Source: Glycine soja
Lineage: Eukaryota; Streptophyta; Magnoliopsida; Fabales; Fabaceae
DNA: 64,000 nt
Assembly (NCBI RefSeq): GCF_004193775.1
Contig: NC_041019.1
Span: 40,196,966-40,260,965 of the forward strand
Direction of reading: 5' to 3'
Shown here: piece after piece, positions 13,483-26,341 of the stretch
Layout: every line of letters starts with the position of its first letter
How positions within the stretch are numbered: position 1 is the first letter of the stretch
Position numbers and translations under genes: made by a program
The notes under the pieces: generated by a model
What the model was told of the DNA's origin: nothing
The model's database searches: none
The model's input: only the letters and a program-made list of their open reading frames with translations

Positions 13483-15266
13483 GTCCCACCATCGTCACGT
13501 GTTTACGTGTGATTTGCTTTGTTGTTTTATTTTTTAATGCATTTTATTTTTAGTTTTAAAAAACTTAAACATTTTATATTATTGTTTATTTTTCTCACAC
13601 TCTTTTATTAAAGAAATCATGTATTACACGGATTTGATAATTATATCTTACAAAAGTCAAACACTTTCCACGTGTTTGATGGTATATGGGATACTGTACC
13701 TAATTAAAATTACTTTTCTACATAAACATCTGTTGATAGAACATTCAATCCACATATATAGCAACACCTCCTGTGACTGAAATTAACGGGGAAAAAAGGA
13801 TAGTAAAACAATTTATTCCAATTTATGTCACTTTTTCAAATGGAATGAAAACACGTTTTCGTAAAATAAGATTAATTTTAAGTTCATATATAAGGACGTA
13901 TCAATTTAGGAGAACATAGTATGAAAGGGTGACAAAAATAAATTCATACCATATATAATTATATATAAATAGCTGGAGTAAAGTTACAAGCTAAATGTCA
14001 TTTTATTGATTTAAGATGTAATCATGAAGGAAATGAAAGTTAATTGTGAATTTTTAATTACTTGTGTCAACTCAATCTCTCTCTCCCTTCGTCTCTTAGA
14101 TTCTCTCTCACCCCCACCTCTACGTGTTCAAATGTCTCGTTAAGGAGGTTTATAGACATACATGAACACATGTGAAAAATGAATTATGATTATCGAATCA
14201 AATGTTAGGTTTTAATATTTTTGTTTGAATGCTTTCACACGAAAGCTTTATTTGTTTTTGGCTATCTTAACACACATTAACTCATGGATGTTGGGAATGT
14301 GCATTTATGAATAGTTAATGCTTTGATGTTTTTTTATCCTTTTTCCTCGAGAATAAATAGTATATTCTTCATAGGATTTGTCAAAAAGTATGAAAGAGAA
14401 AGAAGTTAACAAAAAATTTACATACTACACCAAAAGGTGTCTCAAAGCAAGTTGAAGAATACTTGTGTATAGAAAAATGGATATGACCATTGACACAAGA
14501 TATGAAGTGAAAAAATAACAAGAAAAGTAGGGTGCTTTATCATATCAACATGACATGTTGGTGCATGCATTAAATGTTGTATTGCTTCAATCCATTTTCA
14601 CCAACATACAATGAGAGAAGACTCACAAGTTACAATGTTCTTCAGTTTAGGCTACCTAGCTACAAATATATACTTGAAGATTTGAAGTTCACCGATTAGA
14701 AAAAATTGTTCGTGCGAATGAGTTTTCTTGCATTCAAATCTCTTTGGAATATTTTTTAAGTTAGAAACACAACTCTCAAAATATTTGTATGTCTTGAGAG
14801 TGTACAACTTGAGCTTCAACATTGTAATTCGTCTCTAAGATGATAATGTTAGTGAGCACTTAACCTAAAACAAATCTATGAGAATTATTAAAGTCTGAAA
14901 AGGCTTTGATTCAAAGAATAGGAATTTTCTTGAAGAGACAATTGTAAAACGACTTAGGGTTTGAGCCAGAAGTGATTTTGAGAAAGAATACTTGCAACTT
15001 GTATTAGTTATAATGGAACTTGGTGGTTTTGCCAAGAAAATAGACATAGTGTTAGTGGTGTAGACAAGCCAGTATATGTACAAACACAAGTGAAAGGATA
15101 AAATTACAAAATAAATAAGGATCATATAAAATTTGCATACAATACTAAAAGATATTTAAGCATAATTGATATTTTAGGCATTCGTGAAATATAACAAAAA
15201 TTCCAAATCGAATATCATAAATAAAATATAAACAAAATCATGTACAATCAATAAGCAAGACACCTG
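13481..15266. other. Non-coding, possibly with a worn LTR
   Basis: No gene is recognised. The stretch 14390-15130 has a composition and phrasing reminiscent of the R/U5 part of a Copia LTR, but no paired copy, primer site or target duplication was found, so it is left unassigned. Confidence 0.3.
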
Positions 15267-15540
15267 CACTACTAGAAAATATACTTTTAACATCGTTAGA
15301 ATAACATCGGTTTTTATAGAAAACCAATGTAAACGAAAACACTGTGAAATAATTGTAAATAACGTGATTTCTTTAACATTGGTTTTTGGAAAAATCGATT
15401 TTAACATGACTTTGTTAACATCGATTTTTCAAGAACTAATGTTAATGTGACTTTGTTAACATCCGTTTTTTCAAAAACCAATGATAACGAAGTCACATTA
15501 ACATCGATTTTTGAAAAAAACCAATGTTGTGTTATCCTAT
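15267..15540 (+). mobile_element. CACTA transposon left end with subterminal repeats
   Basis: It begins CACTACTAGAAAATATACTT, which fits a CACTA terminus and resembles the soybean Tgm ends. The next 250 bases hold at least six copies, in both orientations, of a motif like TAACATCGATTTTTnAAAAACCAATGTTA. These are the expected subterminal transposase-binding repeats. The three bases before it (CTG) would be the target duplication. No transposase is seen between here and the candidate right end near 28695. Confidence 0.65.
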
Positions 15541-16188
15541 TTATTATATATTTTTGTGCTTCTCACGCGCACTCTGACTCTGACTCTCTTTGTCTGCGGT
15601 GCTTCACTATCACTCTCACCCTTGCAACGGTCCTCTCCCTTACAACTCTGACTTGTCGCCATCACTTGCGAAGGTGCTCCCCCACGTTCTGCTGCGACGC
15701 CTTCATTGTTTTGTCTTTGATACCTCGCGACTTAAAGCCTTATTTGGTTTGCTGGCATGTTCCCTCGCGACTTCCTCCTCAGGTTAGTACTTGAAAATGT
15801 GCTCTCTGAGCAACGTCTTTGCTTTGTGTTTGAAAATGTGCTCTATGTTCCTAAAAATGTGGTTGAAAATGTGCTGGTTGACCTTAATGGTATTGCTTCA
15901 GCCATGAACATTGTTTCAGTATTATAATATTTAACTCTAGTTTGCCTTGACCCTTTATATATAAGAACCTTCAAATTGAGTGTATTCACATATTGCATTG
16001 TTCATAATGGCTGGTCATCCTATTTGAAATTGATAATGGTGTTAAATGCTACTAAACCCTTATGAGGTGAATTTGCGATTCTCTAATGAAGCTTGTGTTC
16101 GTAAGCTATGGTAGTGTTGCTATTTTTTATTTTTTATTTTTTGCTTGGTTTGCGGTTATGCACATGGAAGTTAAATTATAATTATGTT
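15541..16188. other. Interior of the CACTA-like element, no gene recognised
   Basis: Contains a CT- and C-rich stretch (15560-15790) with an unrecognised ORF at 15447-15794. It may be leader sequence of the lost transposase or a captured fragment. Nothing specific can be named. Confidence 0.35.
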
Positions 16189-16548
16189 TGTTGTATGTTG
16201 GTTCATTAACAACCATTAGTTAGTTCTCTTGCTCTTTACCAACTTGTATTTTTCTGTTTTCTGTTATTCTGTTATAACATGTAACAGTTAAATTAGTTTT
16301 AAGTTGGCTGGGTTAGTTAGGATTGAAATAATGCTTCTATTTCTTCTTCTTGTATAGCCTAGATCAAGAGAGTTTTTTTATGTAACTAGAGAGAGTTCTG
16401 TACTTAGAAAATTCTGCAGAGATTGAATAAAGTGGCTGCTGTAAGCACAGTGCAATTTTTCTGTTCATCCTTTTTCTGCATTTTGCTTATTCTTGTTCAT
16501 ACAAGGAACTCATTCTTTTATGAATTATAATCTGATCTTGGCACAACA
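16189..16548 (+). repeat. 5' LTR of Copia element A
   Basis: Begins TGTTGTATGTTGG and ends GGCACAACA. A near copy lies at 20606-20964. Differences are scattered substitutions and small indels. Confidence 0.85.
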
Positions 16549-16593
16549 AATTGGTGCGGTGAGCATAGAGCGATTTTGAGTTCGATTTAAGAA

Positions 16594-19500
16594 ATGGGCT
16601 CAGCCAAGTATGAGGTTGAAAAATTCACAGGGCAAAATGATTTCGGGCTATGGCGATTGAAGATGAGAACTCTTCTTGTTCAGCAGGGCCTGGTGGAAGC
16701 ACTTGATGGAGAAGCCAAACTTGAAAAGATGATGGGTGATGGGGATAAGAAAGCATTACTGCAGAAGGCACACAGTGCAATTATCCTCAGTCTCAGAGAC
16801 AAGGTGCTGAGGCAAGTCTCTAAGGAAACAACTGCTGCTGGGGTTTGGTCAAAGCTTGAAGGTTTGTACATGACCAAATCTTTAGTTAATCGTCTTTACC
16901 TAAAGCAGTCTTTGTATTCGTTTAAAATGCATGAAGATAGATCAGTAGGAGAACAATTGGATTTGTTTAATAAACTGATTCTAGATCTTGAAAATATTGA
17001 TGTCACTATTGATGATGAGGATCAAGCTTTGTTATTGTTGTGCTCTTTGCCTAAGAGTTACTCTCATTTCAAAGAGACTTTATTGTTTGGAAGAGATTTT
17101 GTTTCTCTTGATGAAGTGCAGGCTGCTCTGAATTCAAAAGAATTGAATGAAAGAAAGGAAAAGAAGTCATCTACAAGTGGTGAAGGGCTGACAACAAGAG
17201 GCAAGACCTTCAAGAAAGATAGTAAATTTGATAAGAAGAAGAAAAAGCCAGAAAATCAGAAGAATGGTGAAGGAAACATCTTCAAAATCAGATGTTATCA
17301 CTGTAAAAAGGAGGGTCATACAAGGAAAGTTTGTCCTGAAAGGCAGAAAAATGGTGGCAGTAACAATAGGAAGAAGGACTCAGGAAATGCTGCAATTGTT
17401 CAAGATGATGGCTATGAATCTGCAGAGGCACTGATGGTTTCTGAAAAGAATCCAGAAACTAAATGGATAATGGATTCAGGGTGTTCATGGCATATGACAC
17501 CAAACAGATCAAGGTTTGAACAATTTTCTGATCAAGCAGATGGGTTAGTACTCCTTGGAGATAACAAGCCTTGCAAAATTGAAGGAATTGGGTCTATAAG
17601 GTTCAAGTTTCATGATGGGGCTGAAAGAATTCTCACAGAGGTCAAATATGTACCTGAGTTAACGAGAAATTTAATCTCTCTTGATGAATTTGATAAAAGA
17701 AGGTATGTGTTCAAGGGTGAAAAAGGAATGCTGAATGTAGTCAAAGACTCCATGGTTGTCATGAGGGGAATTATGGAGAATGGCCTCTATTCTGTAGATG
17801 GTGAAGTTGTAATTGGCTTTGCAGCCACTGCAACCGGAAGGTTTTTATCAAAAACTGAGTTATGGCACATGAGGTTGGGCCATGTAAGTGAGAAGGGGTT
17901 GATTGAATTGGCAAAATAGGAGCTGCTATGTGAGGACAGAATGAAAAGATTAAAGTTCTATACATTGTGTCTATCGCAAAGCCTACAGAGCCAAATTCAA
18001 TGCTGGACAACAGAGAACAAAAGGTAATCTTGATTAGGTTCATGCTGATCTTTGGGGTCCAACCAAGACTCCCTCTCATTCTGGAGCAAGGTATTTCTTG
18101 AGCATTGTGGATGACTACTCAAGGAAGTTGTGGATCTACATTCAGAAAACAAAAGATGAGGCTTTTGATAACTTCAAAAGCTGGAAAATACTTGTGGAAA
18201 ACCAAACAGGCAGAAAAATCAAGAGGCTCCGTACTGATAATGTTCTTGAGTTCTATTCTGAACCTTTCAATGATTTCTGCAAAAAGAATGACATTGCAAG
18301 GCACAAGACAGTTGCAGGCACTCCTCAACAAAATGGCTTAGCTGAAAGATTCAACAGGACCATTTTGGAGAGAGTGAGATGTATGTTGCTGAGTGTAGGA
18401 TTACCCAAGATTTTTTGGGCTGAAGCAGCAATGACTGTTGTATATCTCATCAACAAGTGTCCTTCAACAGCTCTGAATTTCAAAACCCCTGAGGAGATTT
18501 GGTCTGGCCATCCACCGAGTCTAAAACAGCTAAAGGTATTTGGCTGTGTTGCTTATGCTCACATCAAGCAAGATAAATTGGAACCTAGAGCTGTCAAGTG
18601 TATTTTTCTAGGATATCCTGAAGGAGTGAAAGGGTATAAGCTATGGTGTTTGGAGGCTGGTTTTAAGAGGTGTTTAGTGAGTCGTGATGTTGTCTTCAAT
18701 GAAGCTGAGATGGCCTTCAAGACCAAGCCCAGCATGGTTCAGTCCAACACTGATCAGAGTAAGGAAATTGATTCTGAAAAATTAAATTTTGAGGTGGAGA
18801 CTGAGGATAAACATGCTGAAACACAAGCTATTAATTGGCCTCTTGATGAAGAAAAATATAAAGAAGAGGAACAAGAAGAAGCTGACTATGTGCTGGCTCG
18901 AGATAGAATCAGAAGGGAAATCAAACAACCTAAGAGGTATGGATATGCTAATCTAATAGCATTTGCTCTGGTAGCTGCTAGTGAAGTTTTGGAGGAAGAT
19001 CCAAAAATTGTTAAAGTTGTCTTAGCTAGTAAGGAGAAAGAAAAATGGCTAAGTGCCATGAATGAAGAGATTAAGTCTCTCCATGACAACCATACATGGG
19101 AATTGATTAAAAAACCACCTGGTTCTAGAGTGGTCAGCTGCAAATGGATCTTCAAGAAAAGGAAGGCATCCAAGAAGTTGAACCAGACAGATTTAAAGCT
19201 AGACTTGTTGCTCGAGGGTTCACTCAAAAGGAGGGAATTGACTTCAATGAAGTTTTCTCTCCTGTAGTGAAACACAAGTCAATCAGAATTCTTATGGCTA
19301 TGGTGGCAGAATTTGATCTTGTGTTAGAACAGATGGATGTGAAGACAACATTTTTGTATGGGAAGCTTGATGAGGTGATATTGATGAAACAACCCGAGGG
19401 GTTTGAAGTCAAAGGTAAAGAGGATTATGTTTGCAAATTAAACAAATTCATGTATGGTTTAAAGCAATCCCCCAGACAATGGAATAGGAGATTTGATGAA

Positions 19501-20574
19501 TTTATAGCTGACATACAGTTTCATAGAAGTCACTATGATAACTGTGTTTACTTCAAATTTCCTTCTAAAGCTTAGTTTGTGATATTGCTATTATATGTTG
19601 ATGATATTTTGATAGCAAGTAACAACAAGAGTGAGGTTGAAAAATTGAAGTCTGAGTTGAGCAGGGAGTTTGAAATGAAGGATTTGGGAGTAGCCAAGAG
19701 AATATTGGGAATAGAAATCAAACGGGACAGAAAAAGGAAATTGCTATATTTGTCCCAGGAGTTATATCTCAGAAAAATTCTTGAAAGGTTTGGAATGTCA
19801 AATTCTAAACCTGTAACTACTCCTATGTCACAGCAGTTTAAGCTCAGTACAAGTCAAGCACCTAAGACACATGATGATATAATTTACATGGAAGGTATTC
19901 CATATGCTAATGCTGTAGGGTCACTGATGTATGTTATGGTATGTACTCGCCCTGACATAGCTCATGCAATGAGCTTAGTAAGTAGGTTCATGGAAAATCC
20001 AGGCAAAGCACATTGGCAAGCCCTGAAATGGATACTCAGATATATCAGAGGATCACTTGGAAGAGTTCTGGTTTATGGTGGAGCTACGAATAGCAGAAGG
20101 ACAACTGCTATTGAAGGTTTTGTAGACTCTGATTATGCTGGCTGTTTAGATTCAAGGAAATCCCTCACAGGATTTGTGTTCACTGCTTTTGGCACTGCAA
20201 TTAGTTGGAAAGCTAGCCTTCAAAAGGTAGTGGCTTTATCAACCACTGAAGTTGAGTATATTGCTCTTATAGAAGCTGTGAAAGAAACTATGTGGCTTGA
20301 AGGCATTGCAAAGGAGCTGAAGATACAAAATGAAGTGATCACAGTACACTGTGACAGCCAAAGTGCCATTGATTTATCCAGAAATTTTGTGCATCATGAG
20401 AGGACAAAGCACATTGATATTAAGCTGCATTTTGTCAGAGAAGTTATTGGTCAAGGATTAGTTATAGTCAAGAAGATTTCAACTGATCACAATCCTTCTG
20501 ATATGATCACAAAGGCTCTTCCAAGTAGCAAGTTTTTCCATTGTTTGGACTTAATTCAGCTGAAGGATGATTAA
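16594..20574 (+). pseudogene. Copia element A gag-pol, broken
   Basis: Gag starts at the ATG at 16594 with a UBN2-type gag domain. A CCHC zinc knuckle (CYHCKKEGHTRKVC) lies near residue 234 and the protease motif WIMDSGCSWH near residue 291. The pre-integrase box LWHMRLGH follows, then a stop at 17917-17919. The frame shifts, and the integrase continues with HADLWGP (about 18040), LRTDNVLEF and NGLAERFN as the D, D, E residues. A second shift near 19140-19200 leads into reverse transcriptase. That carries YGLKQSP, a stop at 19573-19575, and the active site YVDDILIA at about 19596. RNase H ends with [13 protein letters not shown] and [12 protein letters not shown]. Two frameshifts and two stops make it non-functional, though all catalytic motifs are still readable. 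In life the polyprotein would package and reverse-transcribe the element RNA and insert the cDNA. Confidence 0.9.
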
Positions 20575-20605
20575 ATCTTGTTTCTGCAGCAGCCACTGAT
20601 TAAAT

Positions 20606-20964
20606 TGTTGTATGTTGGTTCATTAACAAGCATTAGTTAGTTCTCTTGCTCTTTGCCAACTTGTATTTTTCTTTTTTCTGTTATTCTGTTATAACATGTA
20701 ACAGTTAAATTAGTTTTAAGTTGGTAGGGTTAGTTAGGATTGAAATAGTGCTTCTATTTCTTCTTCTTGTATAGCAAAGATCAAGAGAGTTTTTTCTGTA
20801 ACTAGAGAGAGTTTTGTACTTAGAAAATTCTGTAGAAATTGAATAAAGTGGTTGCTGTAAGCACAATGCAGTTTTTCTGTTCATCCTTTTTCTGCATTTT
20901 GCTTATTCTTGTTCTTATAAGAAACTCATTCTTTTGTGAATTATAATCTGATCTTGGCACAACA
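20606..20964 (+). repeat. 3' LTR of Copia element A
   Basis: Matches 16189-16548 from TGTTGTATG to GGCACAACA. The sequence just before it is not clearly purine-rich, so the polypurine tract has decayed. Confidence 0.85.
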
Positions 20965-21977
20965 ACATTTTTAAGTTATGGTAATGCATCTTTTTGCATA
21001 TAGTTGTGGCCTTGTAGGTTATGTATATGATAGAAGCTTCATGTACATGATATGAGGTTAATAGTAGTTCTTAGTAAAACTATTTGGTGGCACGGTTCTG
21101 TTTTTGTAATGCTGCATATATGGTGGTTTTATAAAATTTGCATAAGTGATAATGCACCTAATACATAACAGGTCATATGAAGCTCTAGTAGCTATGGTAG
21201 TTAGTTGTACCAATGGTTACAATTTAGTTGCATTAGCTAGTCTCAATCAATTTAGTTGCATTAGTTGGTCTCAATCAATTAATATGTATAAATTAGATGA
21301 TAACCAATCACGCGATCATGTTCTATGGTTGTTGGTTTTCTTCCATATGTTGTATAGTATGTAAAAGATAACACTGCTTTAAGCAAATTTATGGTTCTTA
21401 AAATAGAAAAAATGAGCATTTTTTTTACCAATTTGCACACTCATTTTCTTTTATCATCATCTTTGAATTAATCCATAAAATAAGATGATGATAAAAGATG
21501 AGAGCTTTCCCACTATCACTCAACCACCACACAACAAGTCACCACCCAGAACCCATCAATAAACAGAGACTACATTAAAACCCCTAAAAATGAGCATTTT
21601 CATGAACCCCCATGAGTGCTCTATGAAGGAAAACAAAATTTGAAATTCAATTGGAAGGGGAAGAGGATTCTTACCACTGTACGTAGCCCCAAATAACAAA
21701 AATGGGTAAGAAAGGTGCTTTCTTGAATAAGGTAAATCAAGGATCCAAGCTTTCAAAGAGAGAGCTCTCTTGGGAAGAAAGAAGCAACAAGGTGTGTTTA
21801 GAAGGTTTGTTTAGATTATACAAGGGCTTTGGAATGATTCAGAACTCACCCACAACTCATTCCCTCTCTTTGCACCCCACAACTCACCCACCCCATTCCC
21901 ATCAGTCAAGGTTTACTCACCTAGACCCTAAACACTTTAAAAACAAACTTATAACACATGCAACATGGTTTAAGCAT

Positions 21978-22034
<57 letters not shown>

Positions 22035-22154
22035 GACCACAAACCATAACCTTATAAATAATTAATTAAGTACATACACTTAAATTAAATTCAATTACTC
22101 TTGCAATATAATAAAGACACTTAATCAAGCATTATAATAATCATAGTGTTACAG
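20965..22154. other. Spacer between the two Copia elements
   Basis: No gene is supported. The ORF at 21702-22049 ends in a His-Thr repeat produced by the microsatellite. The stretch 21480-21960 may belong to another decayed repeat that I cannot name. Confidence 0.4.
21981..22032. repeat. (CA)n microsatellite
   Basis: About 26 perfect CA units, some 120 bases before the truncated LTR of Copia element B. Confidence 0.97.
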
Positions 22155-22281
22155 ATTGCCGAACCACGTAAATCTTTGGGTTCTTGCTCTGCTGTGTATT
22201 GCTTTGCTGTGTTTTCTGTGTTTTTCTTGTTTTTGATCTTGTGCAGATTAAGAGTAGCAGAATTTATAACTAGAACCAACA
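22155..22281 (+). repeat. Truncated 5' LTR of Copia element B
   Basis: Aligns base for base in length with 26709-26835, the last 127 bases of the 3' LTR. Sequence to its left is unrelated, so the first 367 bases of the LTR were lost. Confidence 0.88.
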
Positions 22282-22282
22282 A

Positions 22283-25200
22283 GTGGCGTCGTCTGTGGGG
22301 AAAGGATCAAGATCAAGAAAGATGGGAACAACAAAGTACGATATAGAGAAGTTTTCAGGGGAAAATGACTTTGGGTTATGGAGAATCAAGATGGAAGCAA
22401 TCTTGATTCATCATGGTTGTGCAGAAGCTCTTAAAGGAGAAGAAAAGATGTCTGAATCTCTAAGCTCAAAGGAGAAATCAGAGATGATTGCTAAAGCCAG
22501 AAGTGCAATCATTCTATGCCTTGGAGATAAAGCTTTAAGAGAAGTTGCAAGAGAAAAGACAGCAGCCTCAATGTGGTTGAAACTGGAGTCATTGTATATG
22601 ACAAAGTCCCTTGCAAATCAGCTATGCTTGAAGCAAAAACTGTACACCTTCAAGATGACAGAGTCAAGAATAGCCACTTAACAATTGGCTGTTTTCAACA
22701 AGATTCTTGATGATTTGGAAAACATTGAAGTAAAGCTTGAAAAGGAGGATAAAGCTCTCTTGCTTCTGAATTCCTTACCAAAATCCTTTGAACATTTCAA
22801 GGATGCAATTCTTTATGGCAAAGATCAAGACATTACCCTAGAAGAAGTCCAGACCTCAATAAGGACCAAGGAGATGCAAAAACAGCAAGACTCCAAATCT
22901 GAGGATAATGGTGAAAGCCTGAATATTTCAAGGGGGGGGGGGGGGAGTGAAAAGAAGGGAACAAGAGGAAAGAAGTCCAGATCAAGGTCAAAGGATTCAA
23001 AGAATGGTCAGAAAACAAAGTTCAAATGCTTTAATTGTCACAAAACTGGTCATTTCAAGAAAGACTGCCCAGACAAGATCAAGAAAGGATCTTTGGACTC
23101 TGCTGACATTGTTGAAGCCTCTAAAGGTTATGAGAGTGCAGGTTTTTTAGTAGCTTCTAATACCAAAACACAAACAGAATGGATTATGGATTCTGGATGC
23201 TCATATCACAGCAGCCCGAGAAAGGACTATTTTGAAACCTTGGAACTGAAACTAGCAGGAGTTGTATTGCTAGGAGACAACTACCCCTGCAAGGTACAAG
23301 GCATTGGAACTGTGAGATTAAAGATGTTTGATAATAGAGAGTATCTACTGAAAAATGTAAGGTACATTCCAGAACTCAAAAGAAATCTTATTTCCATAAA
23401 CATGTTTGATGATCTAGGATATTCAACTAGAATTTTAAATGGTGTTCTTAAGATTTCAAATGGATCTTTAATTATAGCTAAGGGTAACAAGAATAAAAGT
23501 AATGGCTTGTTTATTCTTGAAGGTTCCACTATTGTAGGACATGCATCGATAGCTAGTAATACATTGATTGATAAAACAAAACTTTGGCATTTGAGATTAG
23601 GTCATGTTAGTGAAAGAGGATTACATGAACTTGAGAAACAAAATCTGTTAGGTGGTGATAAACTACATAAACTTGAATTTTGTGATCATTGTGTGCTTGG
23701 TAAATCCCATAGAATAAGCTTTGGCACGGGTATTCATGTTTCATCTAGGCCTTTTGAGTATGTGCATTCAGATTTATGGGGACCATCTAGAGTGAAAACT
23801 CATGGTGGAAGCTCATACTTTCTCACCATCATAGATGATTTCTCAAGAAGAGTATGGTTGTATGTTTTGAAAAATAAGTCGGAAGCTTTTCAAAAATTCA
23901 GAGAATGACATACTCTTGTTGGAAATCAACTTGGTACAAAATTAAAAGTTTTAAGAACTGACAATGGCCTGGAGTTTGTTTCAGAGCAGTTCAATGAGTT
24001 TTGCAGGAAAATAGGCATCAAAAGGCACAAAACAGTCCCTCACACTCCACAACAGAATGGTTTGGCAGAAAGAATGAACAGGACCATTTTGGAAAGAGTA
24101 AGGTGCATGCTTCTAAGTGCAGGACTGCCAAAGGATTTTTGGGGAGAAGCTGCAAACACAGCAGCATATTTGATTAATAGATGTCCTTCATCAGCCTTAG
24201 GTTTCAAGACACCAATGGAAGCTTGGAGTGGTGAACCACCTGATTATTCAGAATTAAAGGTGTTTGGATCGCTGGCCTTTGCTCATGTTAAACAAGGAAT
24301 GATGGATGCAAGGGCTGTAAAGTGTGTGTTCATTGGCTATCCTGAAGGAGTTAAAGGGTACAAGTTGTGGAAATTGGAACCGGGTGAGACAAGATTCATC
24401 ATCAGCAGGGATGTAACCTTTGATGAGAGCAAAATGGCAATGCTGAGTAAGGAGAAGAAGGATAACAACTCAAGTAGTGAGAATACCAATTTTGAGGTGG
24501 AGCATTCTAAGATTTCAGATCATGACAGTGGAAATGTTATTGATCACACTGATCAAGGAGAAGCTGGAGATAATGAAGAGCTAGTTACTCAGCATAACTT
24601 GTCCAATTATCAATTGACTAGAGATAGAGAAAAAAGGGTGATAAAGCCTCCAAGGAGGTATGGTCATGCTGATATTATTTGCTATGCCTTGAGTGTTGCT
24701 GAGGAGATTCAAAATTCAGAACCTAAGACCTAGAGGGAAGCAATTGAAAGTGAAGACAACCAACTATTTTAGGCAATGAGTGAAGAAATGGAATCTTTGA
24801 GAAAGAACAATACCTGGATACTTGTGGATCAACCCAAGAAGCAGAAGGCTGTTGGATGTAAGTGGATTTTCAAGAAGAAAGAAGGCATTCCAGGAGTAGA
24901 AAGGCCTAGATTTAAGGCAAGATTGGTAGCAAAAGGCTTTACACAAGTTGAAGGAATTGATTACAATGAGATTTTTTCACCAGTTGTGAAGCATTGCTCA
25001 ATTAGAATCATACTTGGTCTGGTAAATCAGTATGATTTGGAACTTGAACAGCTGGATGTTCTCCATGGAAATCTGAAGGAAACCATTTACATGAACCAGC
25101 CGAAAGGTTTTGAAGAAGGGGAGAACAAGGTGTGCTTGCTGAAAAAATCTTTGTATGGACTGAAGCAAAGCCCTCGAATGTGGTATCTCAAATTTGATGA

Positions 25201-26266
25201 GTTCTTGATCAAATATGGCTTCATTAGAAACATATATGACAACTGTGTATATATCCTGAAAAAGGGGAAAATGTGTGTTCTTTATCTTCTCTTGTATGTG
25301 GATGACATCCTCATTGCAAGTGCGGATAAGGAAGAGATTAGGATACTCAAAGAAAGCTTGAACACAAAATTTGAGATGAAAGATCTAGGGTCAGCTAGAA
25401 GGATACTCAAAATTGATATTCATAGGGACAGGGCAAAGGGTGAACTATTCTTGTCCCAAAGCAACTACCTCAAGAAAGTGGTGGAAAGGTTTAGGATGCA
25501 TCAAAGCAAACCTGTTAGCACACCACTTGGTCATCATACAAATCTATTTGTTATTCAAGCACCAGAAACAACTGAAGAAAGGTCTAAAATGGATCAAACA
25601 CCCTATGCCAGTGGTGTTGGAAGCATAATGTATGGAATGGTTTGCAGCAGACCTGACTTAGCTCATGTTGTAAGTATTATAAGCAGATTCATGGGAGATC
25701 CTGACAGCGCACATTGGGAAGCTGTGAAGTGGTCACTAAAGTATCTAAATGGATTTTTGAAAGCTGGTTTAAGGTACAAGAAGACAGCACACGAGGCAGC
25801 AGTCACAGGCTATGTAGATGCAGATTTTGCAGGAAATGTAGACACAAGGAAGTCCTTAATAGGATATGTGTTTACTTTGTTTGGGACAACAATCATTTGG
25901 AAAGCAAATCAACAATTAGTTGTTGCTCTTTCAACAACTGAAGCAGAATACATGGCCCTAGCTGAAGGAGTGAAGGAAGCAATCTGGCTTAAAGGTATGA
26001 TTAATGAACTTAGAATAGCACAAACTTGTGTCACAATTCATTGTGACAGTCAAAGTGCCATTCACTTAGCAAATCACCAAATGTACCATGAGAGAACAAA
26101 GCACATAGATGTGAAACTACACTTCATCAGAGATGTGATTGAATCTGAGAAGATGAAGGTGGAGAAGGTTTCAACAGAAGAAAACCCGGCTGATATGTTC
26201 ACAAAGTCCCTCTCTAGTGTCAAGTTTAAGCACTGCTTGGATTTGATAAATTTTGAAGATGCCTAA
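22283..26266 (+). pseudogene. Copia element B gag-pol, one frame with four stops
   Basis: One continuous reading frame runs the whole length with no frameshift. It is broken only by stops at 22679-22681, 23906-23908, 24731-24733 and 24771-24773. Gag probably starts at the ATG at 22322 (MGTTKYDIEKFSGENDFG). Visible domains in order are the CCHC knuckle CFNCHKTGHFKKDC (about 23028-23069), protease WIMDSGCSYH, pre-integrase LWHLRLGH, integrase D, D, E in HSDLWGP, LRTDNGLEF and NGLAERMN, reverse transcriptase YGLKQSP and YVDDILIA (about 25297), and RNase H to HCLDLINFEDA. In reverse transcriptase the conserved stretch after the first catalytic Asp (family LDVKTAFLHG) is LDVLHG, an in-frame loss of four residues at about 25060. 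A 14-G run at 22932-22945 encodes part of a Gly stretch in gag. Non-functional as it stands. Confidence 0.9.
22932..22945. repeat. Poly-G run of 14 in gag of Copia element B
   Basis: A mononucleotide run inside coding sequence that still keeps the downstream frame open. It is a likely site of sequencing or length error. Confidence 0.9.
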
Positions 26267-26341
26267 AGCAGATTGGCTGGTAGAAGTGCAGCCTTGAATC
26301 ACAAGGTAGACACTTGCTGATTTAGAGTCAAGGTGGAGATT

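Larger units (their letters stand above)
16189..20964 (+). mobile_element. Copia element A, Tork/Tnt1-like, LTR to LTR
   Basis: A 4.78-kb element with two similar LTRs (16189-16548 and 20606-20964) around one gag-pol region. Domain order gag, protease, integrase, reverse transcriptase, RNase H defines Copia. The gag opening (YEVEKFTGQNDFGLW) and overall layout resemble Tnt1/Tork. Downstream of the 5' LTR comes a primer-site-like attggtgcggtgag. The two LTRs differ at many visible bases, so it is not a recent insertion. Flanking pentamers (atgtt, acatt) do not match, so the target duplication is unclear. Confidence 0.85.

Noticed and set aside
13316..13498. ORF with Tyr-Ile repeats
   Set aside because: Created by the (TA)n microsatellite.
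21702..22049. ORF beginning MGKKGAFLNKVNQ
   Set aside because: The tail is a His-Thr repeat from the (CA)n run, and nothing in the start is recognisable.
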